NCBI GenBank assembly: GCA_016584495.1
Contig: WAID01000003.1
Span: 2,108,001-2,172,000, forward strand
From: Celoporthe dispersa
Taxonomy: Eukaryota; Ascomycota; Sordariomycetes; Diaporthales; Cryphonectriaceae
Direction: 5' to 3'
Length of the DNA stretch: 64,000 nucleotides
Part shown: positions 11,536 through 22,355 of the stretch, in pieces
Position numbering within the stretch: position 1 is the stretch's first letter
Layout of the letters: every line of letters starts with the position of its first letter
Position numbers and translations under genes: made by a program
Notes under the pieces: generated by a model
Database searches by the model: none
What the model saw: the letters and a program-made list of their open reading frames with translations, nothing else
What the model was told of the DNA's origin: nothing

Positions 11536-11907
11536 GGGAGCGGCAGATGAACTTAAGGATAGGAACCTGACAGTGTGCGGGATGGGTCGAGGGCCTACAG
11601 GAGCATCCCAGCATAAGCTGGAGATTCAGATCATTAAGTAAAGAGGACGAAGAGTACAGCATCGCGCTACCTGAGCTATAAATATTTTGACAAGAGCAAT
11701 TTGATCCCAAGCCCATTTGATATCAGCTACACAGGCTCAGTTTCTTCAACAAGCCACCTCCCCTACTCCCGCGGCCATCCATCTTCCACTCCCATCCATG
11801 CACTTGCTTCTTCTTCTTTTTCCTTTCTTCTTCACCATTGTTTGATGGGAGGTGCTACAGTACGCTTGATTCGGACGCCGGACGGAGCCTCATCGCTGTC
11901 GCCGTCG
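11536..11907. other. Spacer between convergent genes
   Basis: 372 bp between the stop of the sugar transporter and the stop of the orphan minus-strand gene. CT-rich, with no further feature seen. Confidence 0.4.
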
Positions 11908-12098
11908 TTATTGCAACATTGCCATCGCTGTCGCTGTGGCTATGGCTATGGTTATTGCCATCACCATCGCCATCGCCGTCGCTGCCGTCATCGCTATCAT
12001 CATTACCGTCGCACCATCGCCATCGCTGTCGCTATCGCTATCGCTGTCGCCGTCGCTGTCGCCGTCGCTGTCGCTGGTGCTGTTGCTGTCGCCGTTGC
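11885..12098. repeat. Degenerate hexanucleotide repeat (ATCGCC/GTCGCT family)
   Basis: About 200 bp of 6-bp units such as ATCGCC, GTCGCT and GTCGCC. It overlaps the 3' end of the orphan gene at 11908-13208, where on the coding strand it first encodes Asp-Ser/Gly repeats and then, after units change, Ala-Met/Ile-rich sequence. Confidence 0.85.
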
Positions 12099-13208
12099 CA
12101 TCAATACGAACCTGCTCTTGCTCTGCCTCCTCAATCGTACTAACGAGCTCCAGGAGCGGGATGTTGATAGGGTACTGCTCTAGGAGAGCAGCTAGACGAT
12201 GTTGTTTTCGATTGGAAAGGCAGGGACGGAGAAAGTCCCGGAACGTAATTTGAGCAGCTGCAGTGTTGGTAACGAGACAGTTGCCTTGGTCATCGCGTAG
12301 AACCTGATCATGATATGCAAGATGGAAGAGGTCAGTAATCTAGCAAGCCAAGAAAACAATGATCGCAAACATTTATGGACAAGGAACTAACCTGGTCGAA
12401 GCACTGGATTGCAGTGACAGAAGATGATTTCTCGTCGAAAACAGCTCGCCAGATAGCCAAACGTATCTTTCGAGTATTGGAAGTCTTGTAAGGCTGCTTG
12501 ATGACTATGACCATACGGACGTCACCTTTTTTACCACCATCCCACGGACTCAGCAAGTATTGCTTTGCCTCGTAGACTGCTTTTGCCCACGTTTGTGAGT
12601 ATGCAGATAGGATGGCAACTGTAGGGATGGTTAGATAGCCGCTGACGCCGTAATAGCCGTCCGGTATTTTCACAAGTCCTTCGCGAAGAGTAAATCTCGT
12701 ATCGGTCCCATGTCGAAGAGTTTGAAGGAATCGGTTGACGTGGTGGTTGAGAGAGGGTGACTCTTGCATCGTTTGATCGAGGGAAAGTTTGAGGTACTCG
12801 ATTAGCCACGTAATTTGTTGGCTGTGGATGTAGAGAGCCGTCTTGACAGTAAGGGTCTGTTCAGCAGCATCGTAGTTGTAGCTGTCATGATAGAACTAGT
12901 GTCAGTTTGGACAATTGCCGCTGGGCAGAAGTGATGATGGGTGAAAGATACCGGCACTTATTAGCTTCAAGAAAGTTCTGAGCATCATCGAAATGCTTTG
13001 GTGAAAAGTGGTACTCCATAGGAGTATCAGCATTGCGGCTGAAAAAGATGTCGTTCAAAGCATGTTCAATATCACCATCGTACTTATCCACTATGTCGCG
13101 AGCGGAAGAGAGCGAACAAGGCAGCGAAACTTGATTGTTTGAAGCTGTGCAATTGCCATTAGCACTGCCAACATCACCATCAGAGGTAATGGGACGAGGG
13201 GTGGTCAT
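11908..13208 (-). CDS. Orphan fungal protein with possible nuclease-like core and Asp-Ser repeat tail
   Basis: Three exons: 13208-12952, 12881-12392 and 12339-11908, joined by GT-AG introns of 70 and 52 nt, give 392 aa ending at TAA 11910-11908. Start MTTPRPITSDGDVG. The middle contains FTLREGLVKIPDGYYGVSGY, PTVAILSAYSQTW, VRMVIVIKQP and IRLAIWRAVFD. This order (PD, then a strand, then a hydrophobic strand with K, then a closing strand) resembles fungal proteins thought to have a PD-(D/E)XK restriction-endonuclease-like fold, but the acidic residue expected in the second motif is not evident. Exon 3 carries FRDFLRPCLSNRKQHRLAAL, then a GGC/GAC-AGC hexanucleotide expansion encoding about 10 Asp-Ser/Gly units, and finally a Met-Ala-rich end. 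The gene borders an AT-rich island. Function unknown; nuclease activity is conjecture. Confidence 0.6.
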
Positions 13209-14644
13209 CTTGAATGGTTGCTGTTGTTATGTTGTGCGTGCTTTGAAAGAGAGAAAAAGAAAAGAGGCAAGTCAACAATGAAGGAAGTGAATCTGAATTC
13301 GCGCTGAGATAGAAGTCAGGCATGTCTCTCTGCGGCAGGCAAGGCAGCTTCACCTACATACCTTCTATCGTAGCAGCAGCAGAAGCAGATAAGCACAACA
13401 ATGTTATATTGGATCTGAGCATCCCTATATGGTAGCCCATGAGGCTGATTTGCTTTTACTTAAGTGCTATGATACACATATTTTTTACTATTTAAAATGC
13501 AAATATGGGTAGCGAGGATGAGGAAGAAGCTAGTAATGTGTTCTGCTGTAGATATTATCATGTCAAGAGCCAGAGCAGAGTGTAGATGCTCTCCAACAAG
13601 AACTGTGAGCTAGTACAGACCCATGTGTGCTTCTTAGGCTGACATTGTTACAGGAGAAGCAGTGCAAGGAGGCAGGCAGGTAACATGAGGTGGGCTATCT
13701 GGAGAACCTCTTGAATAAGGGGTTCGAGCATTTTCCAAGTCAATCGCTGCCCTGAGAGAGAGAGATACAATACTCGAGACATCATCAACACTCTTGAAAC
13801 TCTACACCAGGCAGAAACAATGTGAGTCTATGCAAGGCTTAGTGACTCACTGGCTTGTGCGTTGCTAATTAGTGGACACCTGCTTTGAGATTTTCTATAG
13901 ATAGCTTAAGCTGCTACGAATGAGTTTTGCTTTCTTTCCCTCATCCTCTCTTACATGCAGTTTTGATATATATATATGCTTTTTTTTTTTTTTAATAATT
14001 TAGTGATATCAAATAGCTAGTTTTCTGCGTATCTCAAATACTTTAGTTTTGCTTTAACAAAATTGCTTTTCTAATGGCTTAACAAAATTTAATACGTTGT
14101 TTAACTGTAACAACTTATTTTGATAAAATTCACTACTTTCAAATACTTATTATTATTTCAAATTTTTACTATTATATACAACAGTTTGTATAGGAAACTC
14201 AGAAGATCGTATTATGTAGATACGCAAATAGGAGCAAAGCGTAAAAAAGATCAATCTATTTGATAAAAGAGTAATGTAACAATGAAAAGGAAAGAAAAAA
14301 AAAGAAAAAGTTAAGTTTAAAGCCTGAAGCATTGAAATCGCTCTACCTAGCTTACGTAACAACCCTAGCAGTTGTTACATAATCATAACTTCTCAAGTCT
14401 GACAAGCATGGATTCCCAACACTATACTATAGAAGATAACTTGGACTTCCAAATGCAGCAGTTTATTTGTAAATTTGTTTTCCAAGCTTTTGGCTCTGCA
14501 TAAACTGTAGAACAAAGTAATATTGAATAATAGATAAAGCGACCTCAAAAAAATAAAGATACATATATATATACGGAATTATTTTTATGCAAATGAAAGA
14601 AGAAAGGGAAAATCTCGACTCCAAATGAGACGCATAAAAAAATC
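13209..14644. other. AT-rich island with a decayed tRNA-Asp copy
   Basis: No protein gene. From about 13870 to 14640 the sequence is markedly AT-rich, with a run of 15 T at about 13979, TA microsatellites at 13968 and 14562, and few stop-free frames. At 14400-14440 there is a minus-strand partial copy of the 5' half of the tRNA-Asp gene found 0.3 kb away, including four bases upstream of its 5' end. AT enrichment of this sort fits repeat-induced point mutation of old repeats, but I cannot compute RIP indices here. Confidence 0.5.
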
Positions 14645-14746
14645 TCTCCCACCGGGAATTGAACCCGGGTCTCAAGCGAGAAGCAGTGTAGAGTGCGTAA
14701 CCCTAACCCTGACAAGCTTGCATACTGACCACTATACTATGGAAGA
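14645..14746 (-). tRNA. tRNA-Asp (GUC) with a 31-nt intron
   Basis: On the minus strand the acceptor arms TCTTCCA (14746-14740) and TGGGAGA (14651-14645) pair over 7 bp with one G-U. The D arm has the AGTGGTCAG loop, the anticodon stem is CAAGC/GCTTG, the anticodon is GTC after U33, and the T arm is CCGGG-TTCAATT-CCCGG (14668-14652). The intron at 14709-14679 sits after base 37, the normal position for nuclear tRNA introns. A run of seven T follows the 3' end (A7 at 14636-14642 on the plus strand), a good pol III terminator. The intron begins GGGTTAGGGTTA, two fungal-type telomere repeats. All arms are intact, so it may be functional; only one copy is in the window. Decayed 5' halves of the same gene flank it on both sides. 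Confidence 0.88.
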
Positions 14747-16623
14747 TAACGAAGTATCTCTTGGCGTTCGGCACCAAGATAGCGGGTCTACTGATCGTTG
14801 GGTTTGAGTGCGAAAAGTTAAGTTATATAGCCAGAATACTAGTAAAAACTTAACTACTATACTGTGGAAGATTTGGTGGCGCATATTTTACATAGTACAT
14901 GAAGTACATTTCGCAGGATGTACTTATAATGTCACGATACTTAGCACATAACCCCAGCTGATATATCCTTAACAACCACTAACAGAACCTCGTTTCTGCT
15001 GTTTCGCTGAAAGCTGGTGGATCAGAGCAAGGGCGCAGTTGCATATACGAACTGACGCTGAAGCAATTAGCAAGGGCTCTCGCAGCCCAAGCATGCTGAA
15101 TGGTTACAAGAATGACAACAAATGAAAGCCACGAAGGCACAAGAACAGAGTAAAAACCCTGTCTTGGACCTGCCCAAGAGGGTCAAAATCGAAAGGAAAG
15201 GAAAAGGACGTGATTGTTACTGTCCGTTTGAAGAAGAAAGAAACGGAGGATAGTACCCTTATGTCTCCGAACCCCTGTCCACCGCCCTGGCCACCACATC
15301 AACGTTAGTCGCTACAAATGTAATTATAAAAGCAAGTATGAAAACTCGTTTATTCGAAGACAATATGAGAACTTGTCACAACTTTTCTCAAAATGGGGTG
15401 TCTATTTAATTTCGTTTTGAATTTTGGTTATAAATTTTCCATGGTGGTTCGATTTTTTTTTTTAAAAAGGAAGGGCAAGGACGGTATCTAAGCTGGTCAT
15501 TTGCACAGCCCAGCCAGTTCCAACCCCGGACCTTTTCCTCCTCGCCCTGCAAGACTAGCTGCACATGGCACTTGTTCAAGACTACCACATAGGTTGGATT
15601 ATCTAACAATTCTGAACCTTGGAGCCTTTTCTATCACCATATATTTCTCGAAGTGAAATATCTGAGTTCTGATGCAATGGCAGCGATTCGGAATCCACAG
15701 TCTGGGTGAATTGGAGCCGCTCGAGGATGTCAGCAGCTGGCGGGATAAAGTGACCAGCGGGGTATGTCCAACGATTCAGCAAGTTTACAACCTGCTAACC
15801 CTTTCATTTCGTAATGATTTACTGTATCATGACCCCAGAGCTAAGCCCATGCGTGGAGGCTCTACTTCTGATCACGATGTCAGGCCGAGTTAGAATAGGC
15901 TCCGTGTTTCTGGTCATGTGCTTCCTTCTTACTTTGCGGCTGGTGACACCGATGCTGCCAGCTTTGTGACGCTCGTTTCTTCTCTGCGAACGGGATGGAA
16001 GACGGCTGAATCCTCGAGACCAAATTGTCGGAAATTATCCTGGATAGTCTGCCTCGCAGCCCTGATGTGACTTATTTATCAATACTGTGCGCGATGGATA
16101 TGGTGAGTGCTGCTGTTCAGTGTCCCCAGCTGAGTGTCGATGCCTTGGGCCTGGTTTTTATTCCTAGGGCGAGGCCTCTGATAGAGGAGTAGGGTTTTGG
16201 TCTGACATGCATATTGTCTGAAAGTTACCCAATACGGGTAATGGTCGTCGACCCCTCTCGGGCCCGGAGGTTGGCAGCGCGTACCATCGCACTTAGAGAC
16301 CTAAAGTCCGCTGAATAGGAGCCGTGGACAGTGAACAAGCTTGAAACTCAGATAATATATAAGGTTACGTACTCAACGCGGTACGCCTGTAATTTCTGAA
16401 CTGCTATCATCCAATTTCCATTGTTCGCCTGTCATATCTGACTTTGGCATTGGAATTCACGGCTCGGCGTCGCCTGATACCTCGTAGTTTCTCTCCCTCG
16501 TCTGGAAGACCCTCATTTCGAACTGCAAAGCCGCACTTGGCTGCGTGGACGTGGAAATCCAGCTTAAGAGTCTCACCAGCAGCTACTTGAAGCGTTTACT
16601 TATCGTGTTCCGAAACTCTGAAT
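14747..16623. other. Spacer with a third tRNA-Asp remnant; upstream region of the AKR gene
   Basis: No gene supported. A short tRNA-Asp 5'-end remnant (minus strand) lies at about 14855-14872. AT content falls after about 15000. Poly-T/A at 15450-15463. The ORF at 15672-15893 has no recognisable content. The last few hundred bases should include the promoter of the aldo/keto reductase starting at 16624. Confidence 0.4.
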
Positions 16624-17814
16624 ATGGCAGCTGAGAGCATTCCTCCTGTTGGCTTCGGTTTGCTGGTGAGTTAATGCGCGGACCCTCGAGGAGGGTCGTG
16701 CAGAGGGTTGGCATGCCCTTCCTCCCTGGACGCCTTCGAACATCACATCATGTAACTAACAAACCACCACCCCAGGGCTTCACCTGGCGAGCGAAGCAAG
16801 TTCCAGACGAGCAGGCCTTCAGCGCCATGAAAGCTGCAGTCAACAATGGTGCAACCATGTGGTCCTCTGCCACCGCATATGGTCTGCCCCCGGAACCCCC
16901 GACGGCCGGGTTGTGGCTGCTGCGACGCTACTTTGAGAAGTACCCTGAGGATGCTCCTAAGGTGACGCTCTTCATCCGGGGCTGCCTGGACTATGAGAAC
17001 CGCGCCGCGAAATGCACACGCGAGGGCGTTCGTGCCAGCTGGGAAGAGGTTGACAGGATCCTCGGGGGCGTCAAGACGATCGACTGCTTCGGCCCCGCGC
17101 GCATGGACCAGCATGTCCCTGTCGAGGAGACCATCGGAGCCCTGAAGGAGCTGATGGACGAGGGTAAGATCGGGAGCGTGGGCTTGTCGGAGGTGCGAGC
17201 CGAGACGATCAGGCGGGCTTCTGCTGTGTGCCCGATCAGGTTTGCTGAGATCGAGTTCTCGCTGTGGAGCACTGATATGCTCCATAACGGCGTCGCCCAG
17301 GCCGCCAAAGAGTGCAATGTTGTCTTGTGGTGCTATGCACCCCTGGGCTATGGCTTTCTCACGGGGGCCATCAAGAAGTTTGAGGACATACCTGAAGGTG
17401 ACGGGCGCCGGGCCATCGGTCGTTTCCAGCCAGAGGTGGGTAGAGTTTTGGGACACCCCTTGAACATGTCAATGCGGACTGTACTGATGGGGATTTTCTG
17501 ACTGACCACCGGTGCCCTTGCAGAATTTCTCCAGGAATGTTGAGTTGGTCGACAAGCTCACCGAGTTCGCCCGCCACAAAGGCGTGACACCTGCACAGCT
17601 CGCGCTGGCGTGGATCCGTGCAAACTCCAACTCTGGCGTCTGCGGCACTCTCGTTTCCATTCCTGGACCCACGACTGCTGATCATGTCGATGAGAACTGC
17701 AAGGTGGTCGAGATGTCGGGCCGGGAGAAGCAAGGGCTGGATGGGATCCTGGCGTCGATTACTGTCGTCGGGCATCGGCAGATTCCTGGGATGGACCACT
17801 GGCTGTTGACTTAA
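16624..17814 (+). CDS. Aldo/keto reductase of the pyridoxal-reductase type (AKR8-like), altered tetrad
   Basis: Exons 16624-16665, 16776-17435 and 17524-17814 give 330 aa. The first exon is only 14 codons (MAAESIPPVGFGLL). Intron 1 carries a TAACTAAC branch site, and joining restores VGFGLLGFTWRAKQVPDEQA. Family features include a beta/alpha barrel with EETIGALKELMDEGKIGSVG, IEFSLWSTDM, YAPLGYGFLTG, LALAWI and SIPGPTTADHVDEN (NADP-binding end). Relatives of fission yeast Plr1 reduce pyridoxal to pyridoxine with NADPH. The catalytic Tyr is present (MWSSATAYG), but the Asp normally in the WDGGEFYG region is Ser/Ala here, and the lysine expected in the SVKGG segment reads Arg (LFIRGC). Reductase activity may therefore be changed or lost. 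No frame damage. Confidence 0.88.
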
Positions 17815-18315
17815 TTGATGACCAACTTGAAGATTCATGTCCGGGCTCTGGACTATCGGTCTTTCTATTTTTTTTTTAAAAAAAATATGAGAATAAAAAA
17901 CCCCTCGTGAGTTTGTAGACATGCTCAGTTGTTTCCCGGGAGCACCGCCAAGGAGGTTGTACTGCTGAGATACACCAAACTTGATTTGGTTTGTTGGAGC
18001 TGTAGTGGGAAAAGGGCAGCGCTGCAGCAGACGAGACAGGGCCCTGTGGTGGCATGAAGGAGTACAGTGCTGAGTGCTTACAGGGGATATCTTCCAGGGC
18101 CAGTTTGCACTAGTGGACGACTTAGCAGGGTCACGTTGCATCGCTAATTAGCCGCGGTACAGTACCGCTCCCCTGAGTTGCGGCCTGGAGGACGCTGCCA
18201 AGTCCTGTAGATCATATATTCCGCAGCTGGACCACTAACATCTAAAATGCTTTCCTTTCCATTGTTGTCACGCCCTGTATTCACTCCAGAGAGAAAAAAA
18301 AAAGAAGAAGAAAAA
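17815..18315. other. Spacer between AKR and PDI-like genes
   Basis: About 500 bp with no gene; short T/A homopolymers at 17868-17886 and an A-rich leader just before the ATG at 18316. Confidence 0.4.
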
Positions 18316-19879
18316 ATGCGCCTAGCGAGAGAGCTATTCGTCTACAGTCTGTTGCATGTAGCTCGAGTTCGGTGCTGGAACCACGCAAGCTCAGAAGTTT
18401 TCGATGCAGGTCTTGCTGCCCATGGCGTATCCTTGGTAGCCTGTGAGTGTTCTACTGTGGCTGTTTAGGGGGGGGGGGGTGGGTTGGATTGATAGCACCA
18501 GACAGATATTGACTGTTCCTTGCCATCATAGTCATTTCTGTACGAGGTCCCAATCTCCTCTGGCTCGTGGTACCTTCATCTTGTAGGCTGAATCAGTGCT
18601 AACTTCGGGAAAATCGGGAAAACCCAGCCAAACGAGTAGGTCTATTCGCGGGAAGAGGAAGACGGCGTGATCGATTCATTGTGATCAATTCATTGACATG
18701 TCTCTGCAAGGCCAAAAGCCAAGCTCTTGAGAAAGAGTGCTTATCCATACAGACCGAATCCCACGGCAGCTTCGTGAGCATCGACTGCTCGGTCGAAACG
18801 ACAGCATGCGACGACAGCAGCGCCTACCCGACCTTGCTCTTGTTCAAGGATGGAAAGCCAGTGGCGAAATATCAAGGTCCTCGGCGGGCATCCGGGTGAG
18901 CAGCACTCCATACACTCCTCGCAAGCTTGATTTTCGCGAGGCAGTGGAGCTGATATTATAGAGGGACGAAAGCATCTCGAACTTCGTATCGCGTCTGAGC
19001 AGACCTGTGGTGACGGAGCTAGATGACATCGAAAGCCTGAAATCCTTCGAGACTGCAGATGAGGTTGTTTTTATCGGCTACTTTGCGCCCAAGGATGAGG
19101 TCGCCAGGCAAGGCTTCACAGCCTTAGCGGACAAGCACCGTAACGAATTCACCTTTGGCCTGGTTACCGATGATGCACTCATCGCGGCACAAAATTTGGA
19201 CTCACCTGCCGTGGTGTGCCATGTCGTCCAGGACGGAGAGGTGAGGACCTTTGACTCCTTCTCTGTTCCAGATGACCTGGACAGATTCATCAGAGAGGCG
19301 TCAAGGCCTGCCATAGGAGAGCTCATGCTGTACAATCAGCAAATGTTCATCGATGTAAGCTAGACTGCCCTTTCTCTCTCTCTCTCTCTCTCCATCTCCT
19401 CTACAAAGGACTATCTGGTGAACATCAATTCTAATTTTCATCTCTCAAAATAGCGCGGTTGGCCCATGGTATATATCTTCGGCGAGACCGAGGCCGACCG
19501 CGCAGAACTCCGCAGCTCGCTGCGCAAGTTTGCCAAGTCCCAGTATGACACGCTGACATGCGTCACGGTCGATCCCCTCGAGTTCCCCGATCTTCAGGCC
19601 GAGATGGGTCTTGAGCCTGGCATCTTCCCCTCGGGCGCGGTTCATCAGCTCTCAAAGGACAGGATCTACCCATACCCGCGCGGTCAGCCCTTCGACGCGC
19701 GGTCGCTCCAGAAATGGGGCCTGGATGTGTGGCAGGGCCGGATCCAGCCCTGGACGCCTCCTGGCGCGACCACTGTCGACGAACAACATGCAGGCCCGAC
19801 TAAGGGCGTTAAGAGAAAGTTGTCGGTTGCGAATATTCCGGGCGTCAACATCCGGGTTGGTGGACGGGATGAGCTGTAA
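18316..19879 (+). CDS. Divergent protein disulfide isomerase-like ER protein, C-terminal RDEL
   Basis: Well-supported exons are one ending at 18895, then 18964-19354 and 19454-19879. A likely first exon is 18316-18442 (MRLARELFVYSLL..., ending LAAHGVSLVA). The exon(s) between 18443 and about 18710 are uncertain. The first thioredoxin-like region reads CLCKAKSQALEKE and SFVSIDCSVE, then SSAYPTLLLFKDGKPVAKYQ, matching a PDI 'a' domain after its active site. The usual WCGHC is replaced by a short CLC. The next parts fit the b and b' domains (DEVVFIGYFAPKDE; RGWPMVYIFGETEADR). There is no second thioredoxin domain: after b' the protein runs to NIRVGGRDEL, an HDEL/KDEL-type ER retention signal. 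I infer an ER-lumen chaperone-like protein with weak or no oxidoreductase activity. Confidence 0.75.
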
Positions 19880-20281
19880 ACGTGAGGACTCTCGGTCTCT
19901 AGGTTCGTTGGACATGGCTTCTCTGTTTTTTTCCATTCGTTCTTTTTCTCTTCCTATTTCTCAGCCATGCATCTTGCGCCTCTGTTTAGAAATATGGTCG
20001 CCGAGTAAGGACCAAACCACTCAATCTGCCATACACGGTTGGATCAACCACGAGGAAAATGATCTGGCATCAGTCTTTCAGGATTGAACATCGGCAAACG
20101 TCTCACGGACTGAACATTGGATCTATGGTGGTTCTCTCACAATCACTAATTGGACATATCTCCTTTGTTTGTCTCCCCCCCCCCCCCCCACATGTTCTCC
20201 TGTAACAAGGCACGGATGATAATAGCGATCGGAATAAAAGAAATATATATGAGGCTCGTCCTCCGTGCCATGCACGCCATC
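19880..20281. other. Spacer between convergent genes
   Basis: About 400 bp with a run of 13 C at 20177-20189 and T-rich stretches. No gene seen. Confidence 0.4.
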
Positions 20282-22355
20282 TCAAGACAAATGTGTCGTG
20301 TTGAATAGACGGTTGCCCGTATCGGTCGTGCCGCTCCCGGTGTACTTGTTGCTCGACAGGCGAAGGGTGACAAGATGCAGGCTGCTGTCAAGTGCAACTG
20401 CCTGTGCAAGCCCCCCGTTCCCAGTGACGGCCTTGGACTGCGTGACGCCAGCGACCAGCACGATGCGCAGCTCAGGGTGGGAGCCGCGGATGAGCTGGAT
20501 GAACTCCAGGGCCGTCTTGCCGCTGTTGATGACCGAGTCAACAAGTATCACGACGCGCAGAGGGTCTCCTGCTCTCGCGAGGTGCTGCGAGATGTCCTCA
20601 GGCCGCTTGGCATGGACAAGCATGGCCAGCGGGAAGATGTCGCTGACGCCAAAGGCCATGGGCTCACCGGCGCGCATCACTGCGACGATCAGCGCCTGTT
20701 GCTCGCCGGCCAGCCTGTAGCCACTGGTGTTGTAGCCCTGCACGTGCGGGATGGGGTGCTCCTCGACGCCGAGCAGGTCACCGAGGAAGGTGGTGGCAAG
20801 ATACCACCCCACGCGGCGGTGGGCTTCTCGGAGGAGCTGGTCCGGCGACTGTGGCGTCGCGGGTCGGCGTCATGAGGAGCTTGGCAGCATTCTTGTCAGA
20901 CGCGTGGAGCACCCGAGGACCGGGTCTCAGAGGTCGACTGCGGAAGACCGCTTCGATGAATCCTGGGTCTGTGATGTCGACGATCGGTAGCCTGTAGGGA
21001 TCCAGGCGCGGTGGTGCATTGTGAGGCAGCAAAATTTGCCGCGCACAGAGACCACCACTGCCGACGGCGCCCGTCAGTGCTGGTTCCATGCTCCTGGACC
21101 TTGTCTGCTTGTCGCCCACCACGATGAAAGCCTCATCTGCCCTGGAGAGCATGGGAATGTCCAGAGTACTGTCACCGAATGCGAGAACGTGGCAGTGCAT
21201 GACATCTTGGATGTGGCCAACCAAAGCGGCTTTCAGCTGGGCTGTCACGACGAGCGTTCTGTCACCATTGGGTCCGCCGCCCACCACGGTGCAGCGGGTC
21301 AGGCCCGCACGTCTTAGAATTTTCTCCCAGACAACAGCGAGTCCACAAGTGATGACAACAGCCCTTGTGTGTTGCGATGTTTCCGCCTGCTCGAGGAGCC
21401 GTAGGAACTCGGGATGGGGCGATACTTGTGCCGCTACTGCATCGCAGACCTCTTGAAAGTTGTCAAGGTTGTGGTTTTCTTGTTCTTCATAGAGCAAATT
21501 AGCCTGGCAGAAGGCGAGAAAGGAGTAGCCAAGCGGTCCGCTGAACAGTGTCCGAAGAGGATCATCGTCAGCTTCTTCGCTCGGCGCTCGGCGCTGCGCA
21601 ATGGTTTTCCAGAATAGAGTGCCCGTATCCTCTGCGATCAGTGTCTTGTCGCCGTCCAGGACCAGCACCGTCTCCAGAGATTGAGTGCCGTGCCGGAGCC
21701 CTACGTCCAGGACTTCTTGGGCCAGGTGAATGTTGGACTCCTCGGTCTGTCTGATGAAGCCTCGTATGAGGCCCAAGACCTCCGTCTCGGTCTCGGACGG
21801 TCGAGCTGTGCCCACCGTGGAGAACAGGATGCCATGTTTGTGGCACATGCGGCGGATCTGCGCCTTTTCCTCGCACTGCCACGCGCGGACGTGCTCCATC
21901 AAAACAGGCTCACGGGTTCTCGCCAGATCTCCTTGCCTACGCTGGATGATAGTGTCCGCAGGTATGTCAAGGTAGACGATGTGCGTGTAGACGGCAAGGT
22001 CATGCTGGGTGTATACATGCTGCGCCACCTCGCCTTCAGGCCAGAACATCCAGTGTCCTGTCACGATGGCGGGAAGCCCCGAAGCCGCGGCGGAGTCTCT
22101 GATCTTGGTGATGGCCTGCTGGCGATAGAGGATCTTTTCGGCCTCTGGGAGCTTCTGGAAGGACTCTAGCGCGCCCGGAACGATCTGCGAAATGACCTGT
22201 GAGCCTTCATAGAAGCTAAAGTGGTCCGGTCCACCGTTGAGCATTGTCTCGAGCCTGCTCAGGAGGAATGATTTGCCTGAGCCAGGCAGACCATAGAGGC
22301 CAATGACAATGGGCCTGCCGTCGAGAGGTGGAAGCTGTTTAGCAAGAGTGCTCAT
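20282..22355 (-). CDS. P-loop kinase / HAD phosphatase / uracil phosphoribosyltransferase fusion, one apparent frameshift
   Basis: Single exon with start ATG 22355 (MSTLAKQLPPLDGRPIVIG); in-frame ATGs at 22388 and 22472 are less likely. About 690 aa. Residues ~15-220 form a P-loop kinase (GLYGLPGSGKSF Walker A). Residues ~250-450 form a HAD phosphatase with VLVLDGDKTL (motif I), VITCGL and AFGDSTLDIPML (motif IV). Residues ~515-690 form a UPRT-like domain with AVMRAGEPMAFGV and the PRPP-binding segment VILVDSVINSGKTALEF. Dropping one base of the GGG at 20861-20863 joins the last domain (QSPDQLLREAHRRVGWYLA); as written, it is out of frame. Fungi carry such fusions beside the normal Fur1 enzyme. 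A link to uracil/nucleotide salvage or damage control is inferred from the domains only. Confidence 0.82.
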
